A stretch of DNA of 64,000 nt, taken from positions 234,498 through 298,497 of the forward strand of contig JAFEBP010000001.1 in NCBI GenBank assembly GCA_018242605.1. The letters are read 5' to 3'. This DNA is from Planctomycetota bacterium. GTDB taxonomy: Bacteria; Planctomycetota; Phycisphaerae; Phycisphaerales; UBA1924. Below, piece after piece: positions 25,582 through 34,858 of this stretch; the stretch's first letter is position 1; each line of letters begins with the position of its first letter. The notes beneath the pieces were generated by a model that was not told the origin of the DNA, made no database searches, and saw only the letters and a list, made by a program, of their open reading frames with translations. A program made the translations under genes and the position numbers.

Positions 25582-25798
25582 CTTTCCATCGCAAATTCTA
25601 CACCGCGCGACCGCTGTCAAAAGGAGCGTGACGTCCTGTTGGCTGTTGGCCTGCCCCGTGTGCTTGCGCCCGGATTGGGCTTTGACAGAGTGCACCCAGT
25701 GCGGGTCGAATACACTCTTCGCGAAGTCCCGCCGCGGCTCACCGCGTTCATCACGCAACCGCTGGATATTCTTTCGCCGGTTAATTCGAAAGGCGAAA

Positions 25799-26452
25799 TT
25801 GGACGCACCAGCTCTCGTCATCAAAGACCTTCGGTTTTCGTACGCCGCCTCGGGTGAAGCCCCGTGGACGCTTTCAGTTCCATGGCTGACCTTGGCCAGG
25901 GGTGAGCACATGCTCCTCGCGGCTGCCAGCGGAAAGGGCAAGAGCACACTTCTCTCGCTCATCGCCGGATTGATGGAGCCAGATGCAGGCACCATCGAAG
26001 TCGCTGGGCGCAACATTCACTCTCTCTCGGGCGCCGCCCGAGACCACTTTCGGGGCAAGCATGTCGGCATGATTTTTCAGACGTTTAACTTGCTCCAGGG
26101 CTTCTCGGCGCTCGAAAACGTCATGGCAGCGTTGATGTTCGGCGAATCGTCGCCCCGGCAGCAGGCCGAACGGGCCGGGGAGTTGCTCTCATCGCTGGGC
26201 ATCCAACGTCATTCAGCCAAGGTAGAGACACTGAGCGTCGGCCAGCAACAGCGGGTCGCTGTGGCCAGAGCGGTCGCTGCCCGGCCTGAACTGGTGCTGG
26301 CTGATGAACCCACGGCGAGTCTGGACCCGGCGAACGCGCAGAGCGCCATGACGTTGATCCAGGACGCGTGCCGAGCCAACAACGCCGCGCTCCTGTGTGT
26401 TAGCCATGATCCCGCGATGTGGGCGCGTTTCGAGCGTAAGGAGCAGCTATGA
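25799..26452 (+). CDS. ABC transporter ATP-binding subunit, MacB/LolD-type, with altered motifs
   Basis: A 217-residue ATPase. There is no ATG near the fold; TTG at 25799, five bases after AAAGG, is the most credible start and begins 'LDAPALVIKDLRFSYA' (initiating residue would be Met). Motifs are a Walker A variant 'AASGKGKSTLLSLIAG' (usual first Gly replaced by Ala), the Q-loop 'IFQTFNLLQGF', a signature 'LSVGQQQRVAVARAV' (LSGGQ altered to LSVGQ), Walker B 'LVLADEPTASLD' and the switch 'CVSHDP'. The changes are conservative enough that activity is likely, but unusual. It overlaps the permease gene by four bases (ATGA), so the two are one transporter. Confidence 0.85.
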   Translation: MDAPALVIKDLRFSYAASGEAPWTLSVPWLTLARGEHMLLAAASGKGKSTLLSLIAGLMEPDAGTIEVAGRNIHSLSGAARDHFRGKHVGMIFQTFNLLQGFSALENVMAALMFGESSPRQQAERAGELLSSLGIQRHSAKVETLSVGQQQRVAVARAVAARPELVLADEPTASLDPANAQSAMTLIQDACRANNAALLCVSHDPAMWARFERKEQL

Positions 26453-27816
26453 CCGACTGGACGATCATCCTGCGCTCACTGCAGGCCCGCAAGTTCTCCA
26501 CCCTGACCACGATCGTCACCGTAGCCGTCGCGGTCGCGATGATGCTGGTTCTGGTGACGATGAGGGAGGCCGGCAAGAAGGCGTTCGAACGCGGCTGCGG
26601 CGACATGCATCTGCTCGTGTCGGCCGACGCCAGCCCGTTGTCATCGGTCCTGAACGGGGTGTTCTATGCCAACCCTCCGCGGCGACCGCTGCCTTGGGCT
26701 CGGTTCGAGGCCCTGAAGACCTCCGCTCCCTGGGCGTACGCGGTTCCCATCCAGCAAGGGGATAGTTTCAAGGGCCAGCCCGTACTCGCGACGAATGCAG
26801 ATTTTTTCCTGAAGTTCAAGCCCAATCCCAACGAACCCTGGCAACTCGCCGATGGCCGGTTTTTCAACACGGATTTTGAGGTGGTCGTCGGTGCCGATGC
26901 CGCCAGAACCACCGGGCTTCGTGTGGGCAGCAAGGTGTACCTCACGCACGGCACGGGGATGTCGCGGGAGGGAATTCCCGCGGACCCGGAGCCCGAAGGG
27001 CACGATGACCACGCCGACCACGCCGATCACGACCACGACCACGACGCGAAGCACGTCGAGGGGGATCATTCCGGCCATGTCCACCGCGACTTCGTGTACA
27101 CCGTGGTCGGGGTTCTCAAGCCTACCGGCGGCAGTCACGACCGGGCTCTGATTACCAACCTGGAAAGCACGTGGATCATTCACGCCAAGGAACGATTAGA
27201 GAAGGCCGGTCGCCATGAGAAGCCGACCCCCGCGGATCTCACAGACGAAGACCGCAAGATCACCGGCGTGTATCTGCGCCTGATCACCCGCGAAGGCAGC
27301 GACACGCCCGCGAACCTGCCCGCCGTGTTTGATTCCCTCCGTCGCGACACGTCGGTCACGGTCGCCGCGCCCTTTGACGAGATACGCACGCTCGATGTCA
27401 TCGTGGGAAATGTCAACCGTGTCTTCATCGCGGTCGCCGGGGCGGTGATGCTCTCCAGCGGTATCGCCATCATGCTCGCGCTCTACAACAGCATGGAACA
27501 GCGACGACGGCAGATCGCGGTGCTCCGCGTGCTGGGCGCTTCGAAGCCGCGGATCTTCGGCCTGGTTGTCACCGAGTCTGCGATCATCGGGCTTCTCGGA
27601 GCGGCCGCCGGCATCGCGCTGGGCTTCGCGGGGGCGATCGTTGCCGCGGCGGTCATGAAGGACAAACTCCAACTTCTGCTGGACCCTTCGATCCCCCCCA
27701 GGGCTTTAGTGGCGGTGGCGTTGGCCACAGTCCTGCTCGCCGCGGCGGCCGGGGTCGTCCCTGCGTTCGCCGCGTACCGCACGAGCGTGGCCCGGAATCT
27801 CCGGCCGATCGGGTGA
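26449..27816 (+). CDS. FtsX/MacB-type ABC permease with histidine-rich extracytoplasmic loop
   Basis: A 455-residue permease with one N-terminal transmembrane segment ('LTTIVTVAVAVAMMLVLV'), a large extracytoplasmic domain and three C-terminal segments ('VFIAVAGAVMLSSGIAIML', 'IIGLLGAAAGIALGFAGAIV', 'LVAVALATVLLAAAAGVVPA'), i.e. the FtsX-like four-segment layout. 'RRRQIAVLRVLGASKPRIFG' is the coupling region to the ATPase. Residues about 185-214 of the loop are packed with histidine and aspartate ('HDDHADHADHDHDHDAKH', then 'HSGHVH'), a likely metal-binding insertion. MacB-type pairs extract lipoproteins or export peptides rather than import solutes. Metal handling or sensing is inferred. Confidence 0.88.
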   Translation: MTDWTIILRSLQARKFSTLTTIVTVAVAVAMMLVLVTMREAGKKAFERGCGDMHLLVSADASPLSSVLNGVFYANPPRRPLPWARFEALKTSAPWAYAVPIQQGDSFKGQPVLATNADFFLKFKPNPNEPWQLADGRFFNTDFEVVVGADAARTTGLRVGSKVYLTHGTGMSREGIPADPEPEGHDDHADHADHDHDHDAKHVEGDHSGHVHRDFVYTVVGVLKPTGGSHDRALITNLESTWIIHAKERLEKAGRHEKPTPADLTDEDRKITGVYLRLITREGSDTPANLPAVFDSLRRDTSVTVAAPFDEIRTLDVIVGNVNRVFIAVAGAVMLSSGIAIMLALYNSMEQRRRQIAVLRVLGASKPRIFGLVVTESAIIGLLGAAAGIALGFAGAIVAAAVMKDKLQLLLDPSIPPRALVAVALATVLLAAAAGVVPAFAAYRTSVARNLRPIG

Positions 27817-27895
27817 TTCTGCGTGGTCCGTGCCGGGTTGGGGCCGCAAGTGCCCGCATTCAGGCCCCGGAGCCGTGACGGCCGATAGCTGATGC

Positions 27896-28438
27896 GTGAA
27901 CGGATTCTCGACACCGCCTCGTACGCTGGTCCTGTCCGACGGTGGCACGGCTTCGCTGTTGGCCTGCGCTTTCGTGCGGGAGGAACTGACCGTCGCCGCG
28001 ATCCCCCCGGGCGGGGAAGAAAATGACTGCGCGGTCATGCCGTTCGCAGACGAACTCACGGGTCCCGGCGCGGACTCGATTTCGTCGCACGCCGAGCGGT
28101 TCGCGCTCCGGCTTCTAGAGCCGGCGGCGGGCCTGTTTGATTCAACCGCCACCGGGCATGAAAAGGAAGTACGCGCGTTGCTCGCGGCGACATATTTTGC
28201 CGCCGGGCACGGCTACGCCAGGGTCCTTTGGCCGGCGTCCGCCGCTGTGGGCGAGGGGCTGAGCCTGGACCGCATCGCGCAGATCACTGATGCCGCGCTC
28301 CTGGTCGGCCGGCTCGTCGCGCTCGACGCGTCGACCCACGGCGTGCCGTCGATCCACGTGCACACACCGTTCGCCGATCTCACGACGGCGCAGATGCGGG
28401 AGCTTGTGGAAGACATGGGTTTGGCGGCCGCGGCGTGA
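27896..28438 (+). CDS. Degenerate QueC-like PP-loop protein
   Basis: A 180-residue protein starting at GTG 27896, 79 bases after the permease. The N-terminus 'LVLSDGGTASLLACAFV' aligns with the PP-loop 'SGGxDS' of ATP-pyrophosphatases such as QueC. 'GHEKEVRALLAATYFAAGHG' and the end 'HTPFADLTTAQMRELVEDMG' match the later QueC blocks. The PP-loop residues are not the canonical set (SDGGTAS), and the C-terminal zinc-binding cysteines of QueC are missing. It may therefore be a non-catalytic or altered relative. The family placement is moderate, the function unknown. Confidence 0.6.
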   Translation: MNGFSTPPRTLVLSDGGTASLLACAFVREELTVAAIPPGGEENDCAVMPFADELTGPGADSISSHAERFALRLLEPAAGLFDSTATGHEKEVRALLAATYFAAGHGYARVLWPASAAVGEGLSLDRIAQITDAALLVGRLVALDASTHGVPSIHVHTPFADLTTAQMRELVEDMGLAAAA

Positions 28439-28456
28439 TGCCGATTCCTTGCGGGT

Positions 28457-28873
28457 TCAATAGGGAATCGTGTCGGTGTAGTCGACGTCGTCGGCGGTCT
28501 TGAACTCGCCGTCGGGGCCGGCGGAGTGATACTTGACCATCGTCTTGCCGTTGCGAACTTCGAAGGTAAAGGTCATTTCCTTGCCCCAAGAATCGTTGTA
28601 GGTGCCGGGCGATTCAAGATCGGCGGGGGTGGTCGGCAGCTTGCTGTTGGTCTGGCGATACATCGCGATAAGCAACGTCATCTGCTCGGTGCGGATCTGC
28701 CGCGCCGTTTCGCGTCCGTTGTCGCGGGTCTTCTTCACCTGCGTCATATATGTGGTCCCGCCCATGTTCCCGAACATCAGGTACAGGATGATCGCCATGG
28801 CGATGAGGACGCACAGGATGAGCGCGCCGTTACCGCGGCGGACCCGAACGCGGAACTTGGATGTTGCGACCAT
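28457..28873 (-). CDS. Membrane-anchored protein with GspG-type C-terminal domain
   Basis: A 138-residue protein from ATG 28873 (a TTG two codons upstream is possible). A single hydrophobic segment ('GALILCVLIAMAIILYLMFG') is followed by a helix and a C-terminal region 'DSWGKEMTFTFEVRNGKTMV', then 'SAGPDGEFKTADDVDY'. The W-G and S-x-G-x-D-G-x-x-x-T-x-D-D pattern is the calcium-binding end of the major pseudopilin GspG. However, the N-terminal prepilin peptidase motif (G-F-T-L-x-E) is absent, so it would stay a transmembrane protein. Its stop is convergent with the QueC-like gene, 18 bases away. Confidence 0.7.
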   Translation of the reverse strand: MVATSKFRVRVRRGNGALILCVLIAMAIILYLMFGNMGGTTYMTQVKKTRDNGRETARQIRTEQMTLLIAMYRQTNSKLPTTPADLESPGTYNDSWGKEMTFTFEVRNGKTMVKYHSAGPDGEFKTADDVDYTDTIPY

Positions 28874-28898
28874 GGGCAATCCTACGGCCGTAAGAGGC

Positions 28899-31397
28899 CT
28901 AGGAGTTGAGGAGCGTCAGTGTGCCGCCGGAGAGGGCACTGAGGTTTTTGAAGTTGTCCTCGGCTCGGGCGAAAATCTTGTTCGCGCCCACGTTGAGCAG
29001 TGAGCCGCGGATCTGCAGAGTCCAGACGCCCTGAACAAGCTTGGCCTTGCCCAAAGAGCGATCCTTGGAGTTGATCACGCCGTCGTTGTTGGTGTCCCAG
29101 AAGAACTCGACGGAGCGGATTCCCCCGTCGGAATCGGCAACGCTGTTGGCTTCGAGCGTGTAGTTCGACGACCGCGGCCCGCTTGTCGGGGCGATCACGA
29201 AAGACCCGATGGTGGGGGCGGCGTTGATGTGCACCACCGTGCTCACGGGAGTGCTGGCGGCGCCGTCGTTATCAAAGACACGCGCGAAAAAGCGGCTTTG
29301 CCCAGCGGGGAACGACGTGGTATCTACCCGAAGCCGCATTCCCGAGCCGCTACCGTTGACGGTTCCAAGCAACGTGTCCGTGTCGGGATTGAGCGATCCG
29401 TCGGGCGTCGCCCCGGAATCGCGGAAATACTGGACACGAACGACTTTGCCATCGGGATCGAAGGAAGTTGTGAGGCTCAGGTCCAGGGGCAGACCGACTC
29501 GGGCGAGCGAGTTGGTGTTCGCCTTGATGCCCCGGACCGTCGGTGCGAGGTTGGCGATCGTCGCCGTGGCGCTCTTGACGGTGCCGTAGGTGCCCTGGTT
29601 GTCCAGCACGCGTGCGAAGAAGATATTCGAGCCCACACGCAGCGGTTTGGCGCTGACCGAGACGGCCGCCTGGCCGTTCACGATCCGGGTCGTCTCCTTC
29701 ATTTTCTTGTCGCGCGTCGGATCGAACGTCCCGCTGTTGTCGCTGTCCCAGTAGAACTCGACTCGCCGCGCGGAGACCTGTCCGCCGCCGTCGAATCCCG
29801 CGGCGCTGAGCGAGAGCATCTGCGTGCGGTTGGAAGTCGTGGGCGCGACGGTGAACGTGCTGATGTTGACGCCCGTAAAAAACGTGGCGACGGCAGTAAC
29901 CGGATCGCCGATGACATCCGCCGATTCTACAGCCCGGGCGAAGAACCGGGATTGGCCCACCGGCAGGGAATTAGAATCGATGGCGAGCGTGTATCCGCCC
30001 GTTGCATCAGCGTCCTCGCCGAGCAGTTGATCGGCGCCGGCATCCAGCGAGCCGTTGCCGTTGGTGTCGCGGAAGAACTGCACTTTGGAAATGGGCTGTA
30101 AACCCGCGACGGGGTTCGTGGCGGTCAGCGTGACGGCGGTGCCCTTGCGGATATCGCCGGTGGGCGTCACGTTGAGCGAGCCGATCGTGGGGCGCGGGCG
30201 CTCGGAGATGGTCGCGGCGGCTGTCGCCGGGTTGCCGGCCAGGCCCGTGGAGTCAACGGCGCGAGCGAAGAAATGGGTCGCGCCCACCGGGAACGCGCCC
30301 GTCGACACCGCCAGCGTATAACCGCCGTCGGGCGACGAGTCTTCGCCCAGAAGGCTGTCGGTCTCGGGTTCCAGAGTGCCGTTTCCGTTGGCGTCTCGGT
30401 AGAACTGAACCTTCGCGACCGGATCGAGCGCGGCGCTCACGCCCACCGCCGTCAGCGTGATGGGAACGCCCTGGCCGAACGTGGACGCGGGCGCGATCTG
30501 CAGCGAGGCGACCGTTGGACGGGCGCCCACGGATACATTGAACGAATCTTCGGCGAACGTGCCGTCCGCGGCGGTGATCCTGACGGTGATCGTCGAGGCG
30601 CCGTCGGTGTCGGCCGCGTAATTCAGGGTGAGGTTGTTGCCGCTGAGCCCCGGCGTCACAAGCGCGGCGTTGCTCGATGTAACCGTGTACGTGATCTTGT
30701 TGACGGTCGTGATAGACAGGGCGATGTAGTCGGCCACGTCCACGCCCTCGCCGTTGTTGAACGTGCGGAGCGGCAGGTTCTCGAATGGAGAATCGAACAC
30801 GTACGTGGGGATCGCCGCGATGGCGTCCATGACGTCCAGACCCTGGATGATGTGGCCGAACACAGTGAATCCGCCGTTCTGCGTATTCAGGTCGGCGTTC
30901 TCGCCGAGATTGAAGAACCACTGGCTGGTGGCGCTGTTGGGGTTGCCCTCCGATTTGGCCATCGCGATCGTGCCGCGAGTGTTGAGGATTCCCGGCTCGT
31001 TCATGACCGGATCAAAGCGGGGAACGTCGCGGGGTGGGTCGAAGTCGAGTTCGGGCCGGTAGAAGCCGCCGCTTTGTATCACAAAGTTCGGGATCGATCT
31101 GTGGAAGATCAGGTTGTTGTAGCGGTCAGCATCGATGTACCGCTTGAAGTTGGCGACGGTGAGTGGTGTGCGGGTATCCTCGAGTTCGACGTTGATCACG
31201 CCGAGCACCGTGTCGAACTTTGCGACGCTGCCGGTGATGTTGGGAGCGTCATAGCGGCCGGTCAGGTCGATCACGGTCGGCGCGCTGTTGAGGGGCACTC
31301 CGGTGTCGGCGATGGGGTTCAAGATCGAGACGGAGAGGAGTTGACGCGACTCCAGGAGCTCGATGGGCGAGGGTGTGGATGTACTGCGGACTCGCAT
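28899..31397 (-). CDS. Secreted cyclophilin-type peptidyl-prolyl isomerase fused to repeat region (paralogue 1)
   Basis: An 832-residue protein. ATG 31397 follows GAGAGG at good spacing; the 27 extra upstream codons are unlikely. An 'IELLESRQLLSV' motif at the N-terminus is of the planctomycete LEPR type, thought to accompany export. A cyclophilin domain follows (about residues 40-240) with 'LIFHRSIPNFVIQSGGF', 'GTIAMAKSEGNPNSATSQWF' and 'GGFTVFGHIIQGLDVMDAI'. The catalytic Arg and Gln of 'FHRxxPxFxxQxGG' are kept. The rest is a series of repeats of about 95 residues containing 'VQFYRDANGNGTLEPETDSL' and 'FFARAVDSTG', calcium-style Asp/Asn loops on beta-sandwich units. Proline isomerisation of extracellular proteins is inferred. 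Confidence 0.85.
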   Translation of the reverse strand: MRVRSTSTPSPIELLESRQLLSVSILNPIADTGVPLNSAPTVIDLTGRYDAPNITGSVAKFDTVLGVINVELEDTRTPLTVANFKRYIDADRYNNLIFHRSIPNFVIQSGGFYRPELDFDPPRDVPRFDPVMNEPGILNTRGTIAMAKSEGNPNSATSQWFFNLGENADLNTQNGGFTVFGHIIQGLDVMDAIAAIPTYVFDSPFENLPLRTFNNGEGVDVADYIALSITTVNKITYTVTSSNAALVTPGLSGNNLTLNYAADTDGASTITVRITAADGTFAEDSFNVSVGARPTVASLQIAPASTFGQGVPITLTAVGVSAALDPVAKVQFYRDANGNGTLEPETDSLLGEDSSPDGGYTLAVSTGAFPVGATHFFARAVDSTGLAGNPATAAATISERPRPTIGSLNVTPTGDIRKGTAVTLTATNPVAGLQPISKVQFFRDTNGNGSLDAGADQLLGEDADATGGYTLAIDSNSLPVGQSRFFARAVESADVIGDPVTAVATFFTGVNISTFTVAPTTSNRTQMLSLSAAGFDGGGQVSARRVEFYWDSDNSGTFDPTRDKKMKETTRIVNGQAAVSVSAKPLRVGSNIFFARVLDNQGTYGTVKSATATIANLAPTVRGIKANTNSLARVGLPLDLSLTTSFDPDGKVVRVQYFRDSGATPDGSLNPDTDTLLGTVNGSGSGMRLRVDTTSFPAGQSRFFARVFDNDGAASTPVSTVVHINAAPTIGSFVIAPTSGPRSSNYTLEANSVADSDGGIRSVEFFWDTNNDGVINSKDRSLGKAKLVQGVWTLQIRGSLLNVGANKIFARAEDNFKNLSALSGGTLTLLNS

Positions 31398-31559
31398 GGA
31401 ACCTCTCTCTGACACGGACTCTGCAAAATCGCCCGCCCGAACGGGTAGGCGGCTGGGGACATCGGAGCGGGTGAACACTCGAGAGTAGTATCGGCCGGAC
31501 CGGGAGGCCGATGCGGTCGGGCCCGCCCCGGTCTTGAGGAAGCTGACTCGAACAGGGGG

Positions 31560-33824
31560 TCAACCGATTGTAATGGTGGACGACGACAACGCGCTGAAGC
31601 CGCCCGTGCTGTCGGTCGCGCGGGCGAGCAGATGGTTCTCACCGGCCACGAGCTTCTTGCCGGAAATCGCCAAAGTCCAGACCCCCGCGGCCAGCTTGGC
31701 CTTGCCGAGAGATTTGTCGACCCGGGAGTTGTAGATACCGTCGTTGTTGACGTCCCTGAAGAGCTCGACGGACTTGATCGTGCCGTCGGCGTCGAGAGCG
31801 GACGCGATCGAGGCGGTGAAGGTCGTCGTGGCCGGGCCTGTGTTGGGCGTCACCGTAAAGGTCCCCAGGGTCGGCGCGAGGTTGACACGGGTCGTGGCGG
31901 TGACCACGTTGCCGACGCCGCCGTCGTTATCGACGACACGGGCGAAGAACCGCTGCACGCCGGCGAGATTGGTGGTCAGGAAGGTGAACTTGAATCCGCT
32001 GGAGGTGGACTCCCCGATCTTCACGTCCTCACTGTCGAAAATGCCGTTCGGCAGTACGTCGCCGCCGACCTCGGTGTCCCGGAAGTACTCGACCTTGACG
32101 ATGCGGCCGTCGGAGTCTTTGAATCCCGAAGTATTGAGCGTGATGGGGTCGCCCGCGTTCTTGACCACCGCGGGAGTGATCTTCAGCGAGCCGCTCGTGG
32201 GCAGGGCGTTGGTCACCGCCACGGTGGCGGAGGCAATGGGGCTCATCGCGTTGTTGCGGTCCGTGAGGCGAGCGAAGAAGATGTTGTTGCCGAGGCTGTA
32301 GCCCTTGCTGCTGGCCTTGGCCGTGGCGACTCCGTTCACGAGCTTGCTCGCGGTGCCGAGCTTCTTGTCGATCCGAGCGTCGAACACGCCGTTGCCGTCT
32401 GTGTCGCGGAAGAACTCAACAGATTTGAACGCAGCGCCCGGAAGGGTGAAGTCCGAAGCGGTGAGCGTAAAGCTCGTGCCGCGCGGGATCGGGGTGGGCG
32501 TCGAGGTGAGCGAACCGATGTTGGGCAGCGTCGTGACGCGCGCGACAGTGCTCACGGCGGTGCCGGCGTTGTTGTTGGTGTCCACGGCCCGGGCGAAGAA
32601 TCGGTTGTCGCCCAGGGGGAAATCAGCGGTGGAGACGCGGACCGACCAACCGCCGCCCGCGGACGCGTCTTCGCCCAGAAGCGTATCGGTGTCCGCCTGG
32701 AACACTCCGTCGCTGTTGGAATCGCGATAGAACTGGATTTTCGCCAGAGAGTTGGTGGGATCGGCGATGTTCTGCGCCGTGAGTGTGAGTTGCTCTCCCT
32801 TGCTGACCGCGGGTTGCGGAGTAGCGACGATCGCGCCGATGGTGGGGGGGCCGACCAGCGTGACGAGGAAGGAATCTTCGATGAATGAGCCGTCAGCCGA
32901 GGTGACACGCAACGTAATGGTCGAGGAACCCACCGCGTCTTGCCCGTAGTTGAGCGTGAGCGTGTTGTCGTCGAGCACCGGGGACACCACAGCGGAGTTG
33001 GTGCTGGTGACTGAATAGGTCAGTTCGGTGCCCGTGGTGATGGACATCCCCACGAAATTGCTTGGATGCACGGGTGCCGCTGTGAAGTTCCGCAAAGGCA
33101 GTTCGCGGAACGTGTTGTCGGAATAGAAGGTGCCGGCGTTGAGCACCGGGACGCCCGCGATGGCGTCGACCACGGTCATGCCGCTGCCTAATACGCGGCC
33201 GAAGGCGGTGTAACCGCCGTTGTTCGCGGTGCTGTCGAGGCTCGTGTTGTCGGCGAGGTTGAAGAAAAACTGGCTGGTGCCGCTGTTGGGATTTCCGCCC
33301 ACCTTGGCGAGCGAAATCGTGCCACGGGCGTTCAGGATTCCAGGCTCGTTCTGGACCGCGGCAAAGGTGGCGATCGCCGGGGGCTTGACGTTATCCGCGG
33401 AAGGGCGCTGGAAACCGCCGGCCTGGATGACGACGTCGGCAACTGAACGGTGAACGATTGTGTTGGCGTAACGGCCCTCGGTAATATACCGCAGGAAGTT
33501 CGCGACGGTCTGGGGCGTGGCGTTGTTGAACAGTTCGACGTTGAAGTTGCCCAGGTCGGTCGTGAACTTGGCGATGGTGCCGTTGATGGCTGTGTTGTCG
33601 TACCGGCCGGCCAGTTGGATGACCGAGGCCGCGTTGTTCTGCGGGATGACCGCATCATTGATCGGGTTCAAGATCGTTACAGTCATGAGCTGGCGTGGCT
33701 CAAGCGCATCCAGCGTCGGCGCACGCTCGTCGCCCAGCGACGAGGCGGCGCGGCCTTGGAACGAAACGAGACGGCGAGCGGTGGAAGCCAGAGCGGCGCG
33801 AATCGAGGCGAGTCTGGTTGGCAT
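31560..33824 (-). CDS. Secreted cyclophilin-type fusion protein (paralogue 2), active-site residues altered
   Basis: A 754-residue paralogue of the downstream gene, 162 bases away. ATG 33824 is preferred over an upstream in-frame start. The N-terminus carries 'LDALEPRQLMTVTI'. The cyclophilin domain keeps 'GTISLAKVGGNPNSGTSQFF' and 'GYTAFGRVLGSGMTVVDAI'. The core motif is 'TIVHRSVADVVIQAGGF': catalytic Arg and Gln remain, but the usual Phe is Val. The C-terminal repeat region has units with 'IQFYRDSNSDGVFQADTDTL', 'VEFFRDTDGNGVFDARIDKK' and 'LFRDVNNDGIYNSRVDKSLG'. It is probably secreted and surface-located. The change in the active site makes enzymatic activity doubtful. Confidence 0.83.
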   Translation of the reverse strand: MPTRLASIRAALASTARRLVSFQGRAASSLGDERAPTLDALEPRQLMTVTILNPINDAVIPQNNAASVIQLAGRYDNTAINGTIAKFTTDLGNFNVELFNNATPQTVANFLRYITEGRYANTIVHRSVADVVIQAGGFQRPSADNVKPPAIATFAAVQNEPGILNARGTISLAKVGGNPNSGTSQFFFNLADNTSLDSTANNGGYTAFGRVLGSGMTVVDAIAGVPVLNAGTFYSDNTFRELPLRNFTAAPVHPSNFVGMSITTGTELTYSVTSTNSAVVSPVLDDNTLTLNYGQDAVGSSTITLRVTSADGSFIEDSFLVTLVGPPTIGAIVATPQPAVSKGEQLTLTAQNIADPTNSLAKIQFYRDSNSDGVFQADTDTLLGEDASAGGGWSVRVSTADFPLGDNRFFARAVDTNNNAGTAVSTVARVTTLPNIGSLTSTPTPIPRGTSFTLTASDFTLPGAAFKSVEFFRDTDGNGVFDARIDKKLGTASKLVNGVATAKASSKGYSLGNNIFFARLTDRNNAMSPIASATVAVTNALPTSGSLKITPAVVKNAGDPITLNTSGFKDSDGRIVKVEYFRDTEVGGDVLPNGIFDSEDVKIGESTSSGFKFTFLTTNLAGVQRFFARVVDNDGGVGNVVTATTRVNLAPTLGTFTVTPNTGPATTTFTASIASALDADGTIKSVELFRDVNNDGIYNSRVDKSLGKAKLAAGVWTLAISGKKLVAGENHLLARATDSTGGFSALSSSTITIG

Positions 33825-34328
33825 CGTCGGAGGTCCTTGTCTGGTGAAGGCGGTGGTACGGATTCCGGGCATGTCTACAACGAGCGCGAACTTCCTCGCG
33901 CTTCATGGACCCGCCCCATGTTGGGAACTTGACGGCTTTTCGCCGCGCTGCCCCTCTGCCCTCATCTACGACTCATCGTTGAGATTCGGTTCGCATCCAA
34001 AGGACCAACTGTTCCCTCATGCCAATGGTAGGGTGGGCGGATTGGGAGAGTCCGCGTAGCACTCCTTCCTCATCGAACCCCAGCCTACCTGATCAGGTGA
34101 TGCCGCGGGTACGGAGTAGTGTTATCGGACATTCTTTGGTGGAAGGTGTCGAAGTTGAAGCGAGATCGGCTCTGACTCTGAGGGCTCCGCCCTTATTAGT
34201 TATCGGAGCATGCCTTCGGGGCCTCGGTTTGACCCAAGGCGGCTCATTCGTTTGGAAGCATCCGAGCCGCGACTTTGAGACCGAAGCTGAAGTGAATCCG
34301 GCGCATCTTCCCGGGCGCGTTGTCACCA
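33825..34328. other. Intergenic region between the cyclophilin fusion and DinB-like genes
   Basis: About 500 bases with only shadow reading frames. Base composition is somewhat more AT-rich near 34185-34205 ('cccttattagttatcgg'). I see no RNA gene, repeat or terminator. Confidence 0.4.
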
Positions 34329-34802
34329 TCAAAGCAGTGGTTTGCCGAGCAACGCCCGCTTCTCACGGATGAACTTCAAGTGGTGGTCCAGGTGCCGCGT
34401 GTAGTTCTCCACGACGGTCTGGAGCGACATCAGGCCGCTCTGGTTGTGGACTCCCTGCCGCGCGAACGCTGCGTCGGGGAGCAGGCCCAGGATTTCCGCG
34501 GTGTGGGCGCGATTCGCGGCGAACAACTCGCAGCACCGGACGATGTTGAGGCGGTCGTAGAACAGCGCCTTGGCAAAGGCGGTTTCGTCGTAGGCGATCA
34601 ACAGTGGCTTTTCTTCGGCCACGATCCGCTTCATGCGGTGCGTGGCGATCAGGTCGCTGTCCAAAACGTGGATCACGATCTGGCGGATGCTCCAAGTGCC
34701 GGGCACCGGGAAGGCCTGCAGATCGCCCTCGTCTAAGCCCTTGATCGCCTGGAGGAGAATCGGGCCGCCGTCCGCGTAGCGTTGAATGATCGATCGGTCC
34801 AT
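34329..34802 (-). CDS. DinB-like four-helix protein (YfiT/DinB fold)
   Basis: A 157-residue protein from ATG 34802. Helical pattern with 'GTWSIRQIVIHVLDSDLIAT', 'LIAYDETAFAKALFY', 'SLQTVVENYTRHLDHHLKFI' and a C-terminal 'REKRALLGKPLL'. The histidines in 'IVIHVLDSD' and 'RHLDHH' are placed like the metal-binding trio of the DinB/YfiT superfamily. Members are metal-dependent transferases or hydrolases, for example thiol S-transferases. Specific reaction unknown. It is divergent from the MazG-like gene, with a 56-base intergenic gap that must contain both promoters. Confidence 0.8.
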   Translation of the reverse strand: MDRSIIQRYADGGPILLQAIKGLDEGDLQAFPVPGTWSIRQIVIHVLDSDLIATHRMKRIVAEEKPLLIAYDETAFAKALFYDRLNIVRCCELFAANRAHTAEILGLLPDAAFARQGVHNQSGLMSLQTVVENYTRHLDHHLKFIREKRALLGKPLL

Positions 34803-34858
34803 GGGTGACCGTAGGAGGTCTGCATGAGGAACCACCCGGGTGCGGCTACGCTGGGGAC

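Noticed and set aside
30273..32888. Plus-strand open frames over the cyclophilin fusion genes
   Set aside because: Repetitive Arg/Gly/Val-rich shadow of the minus-strand repeats, with no start context.
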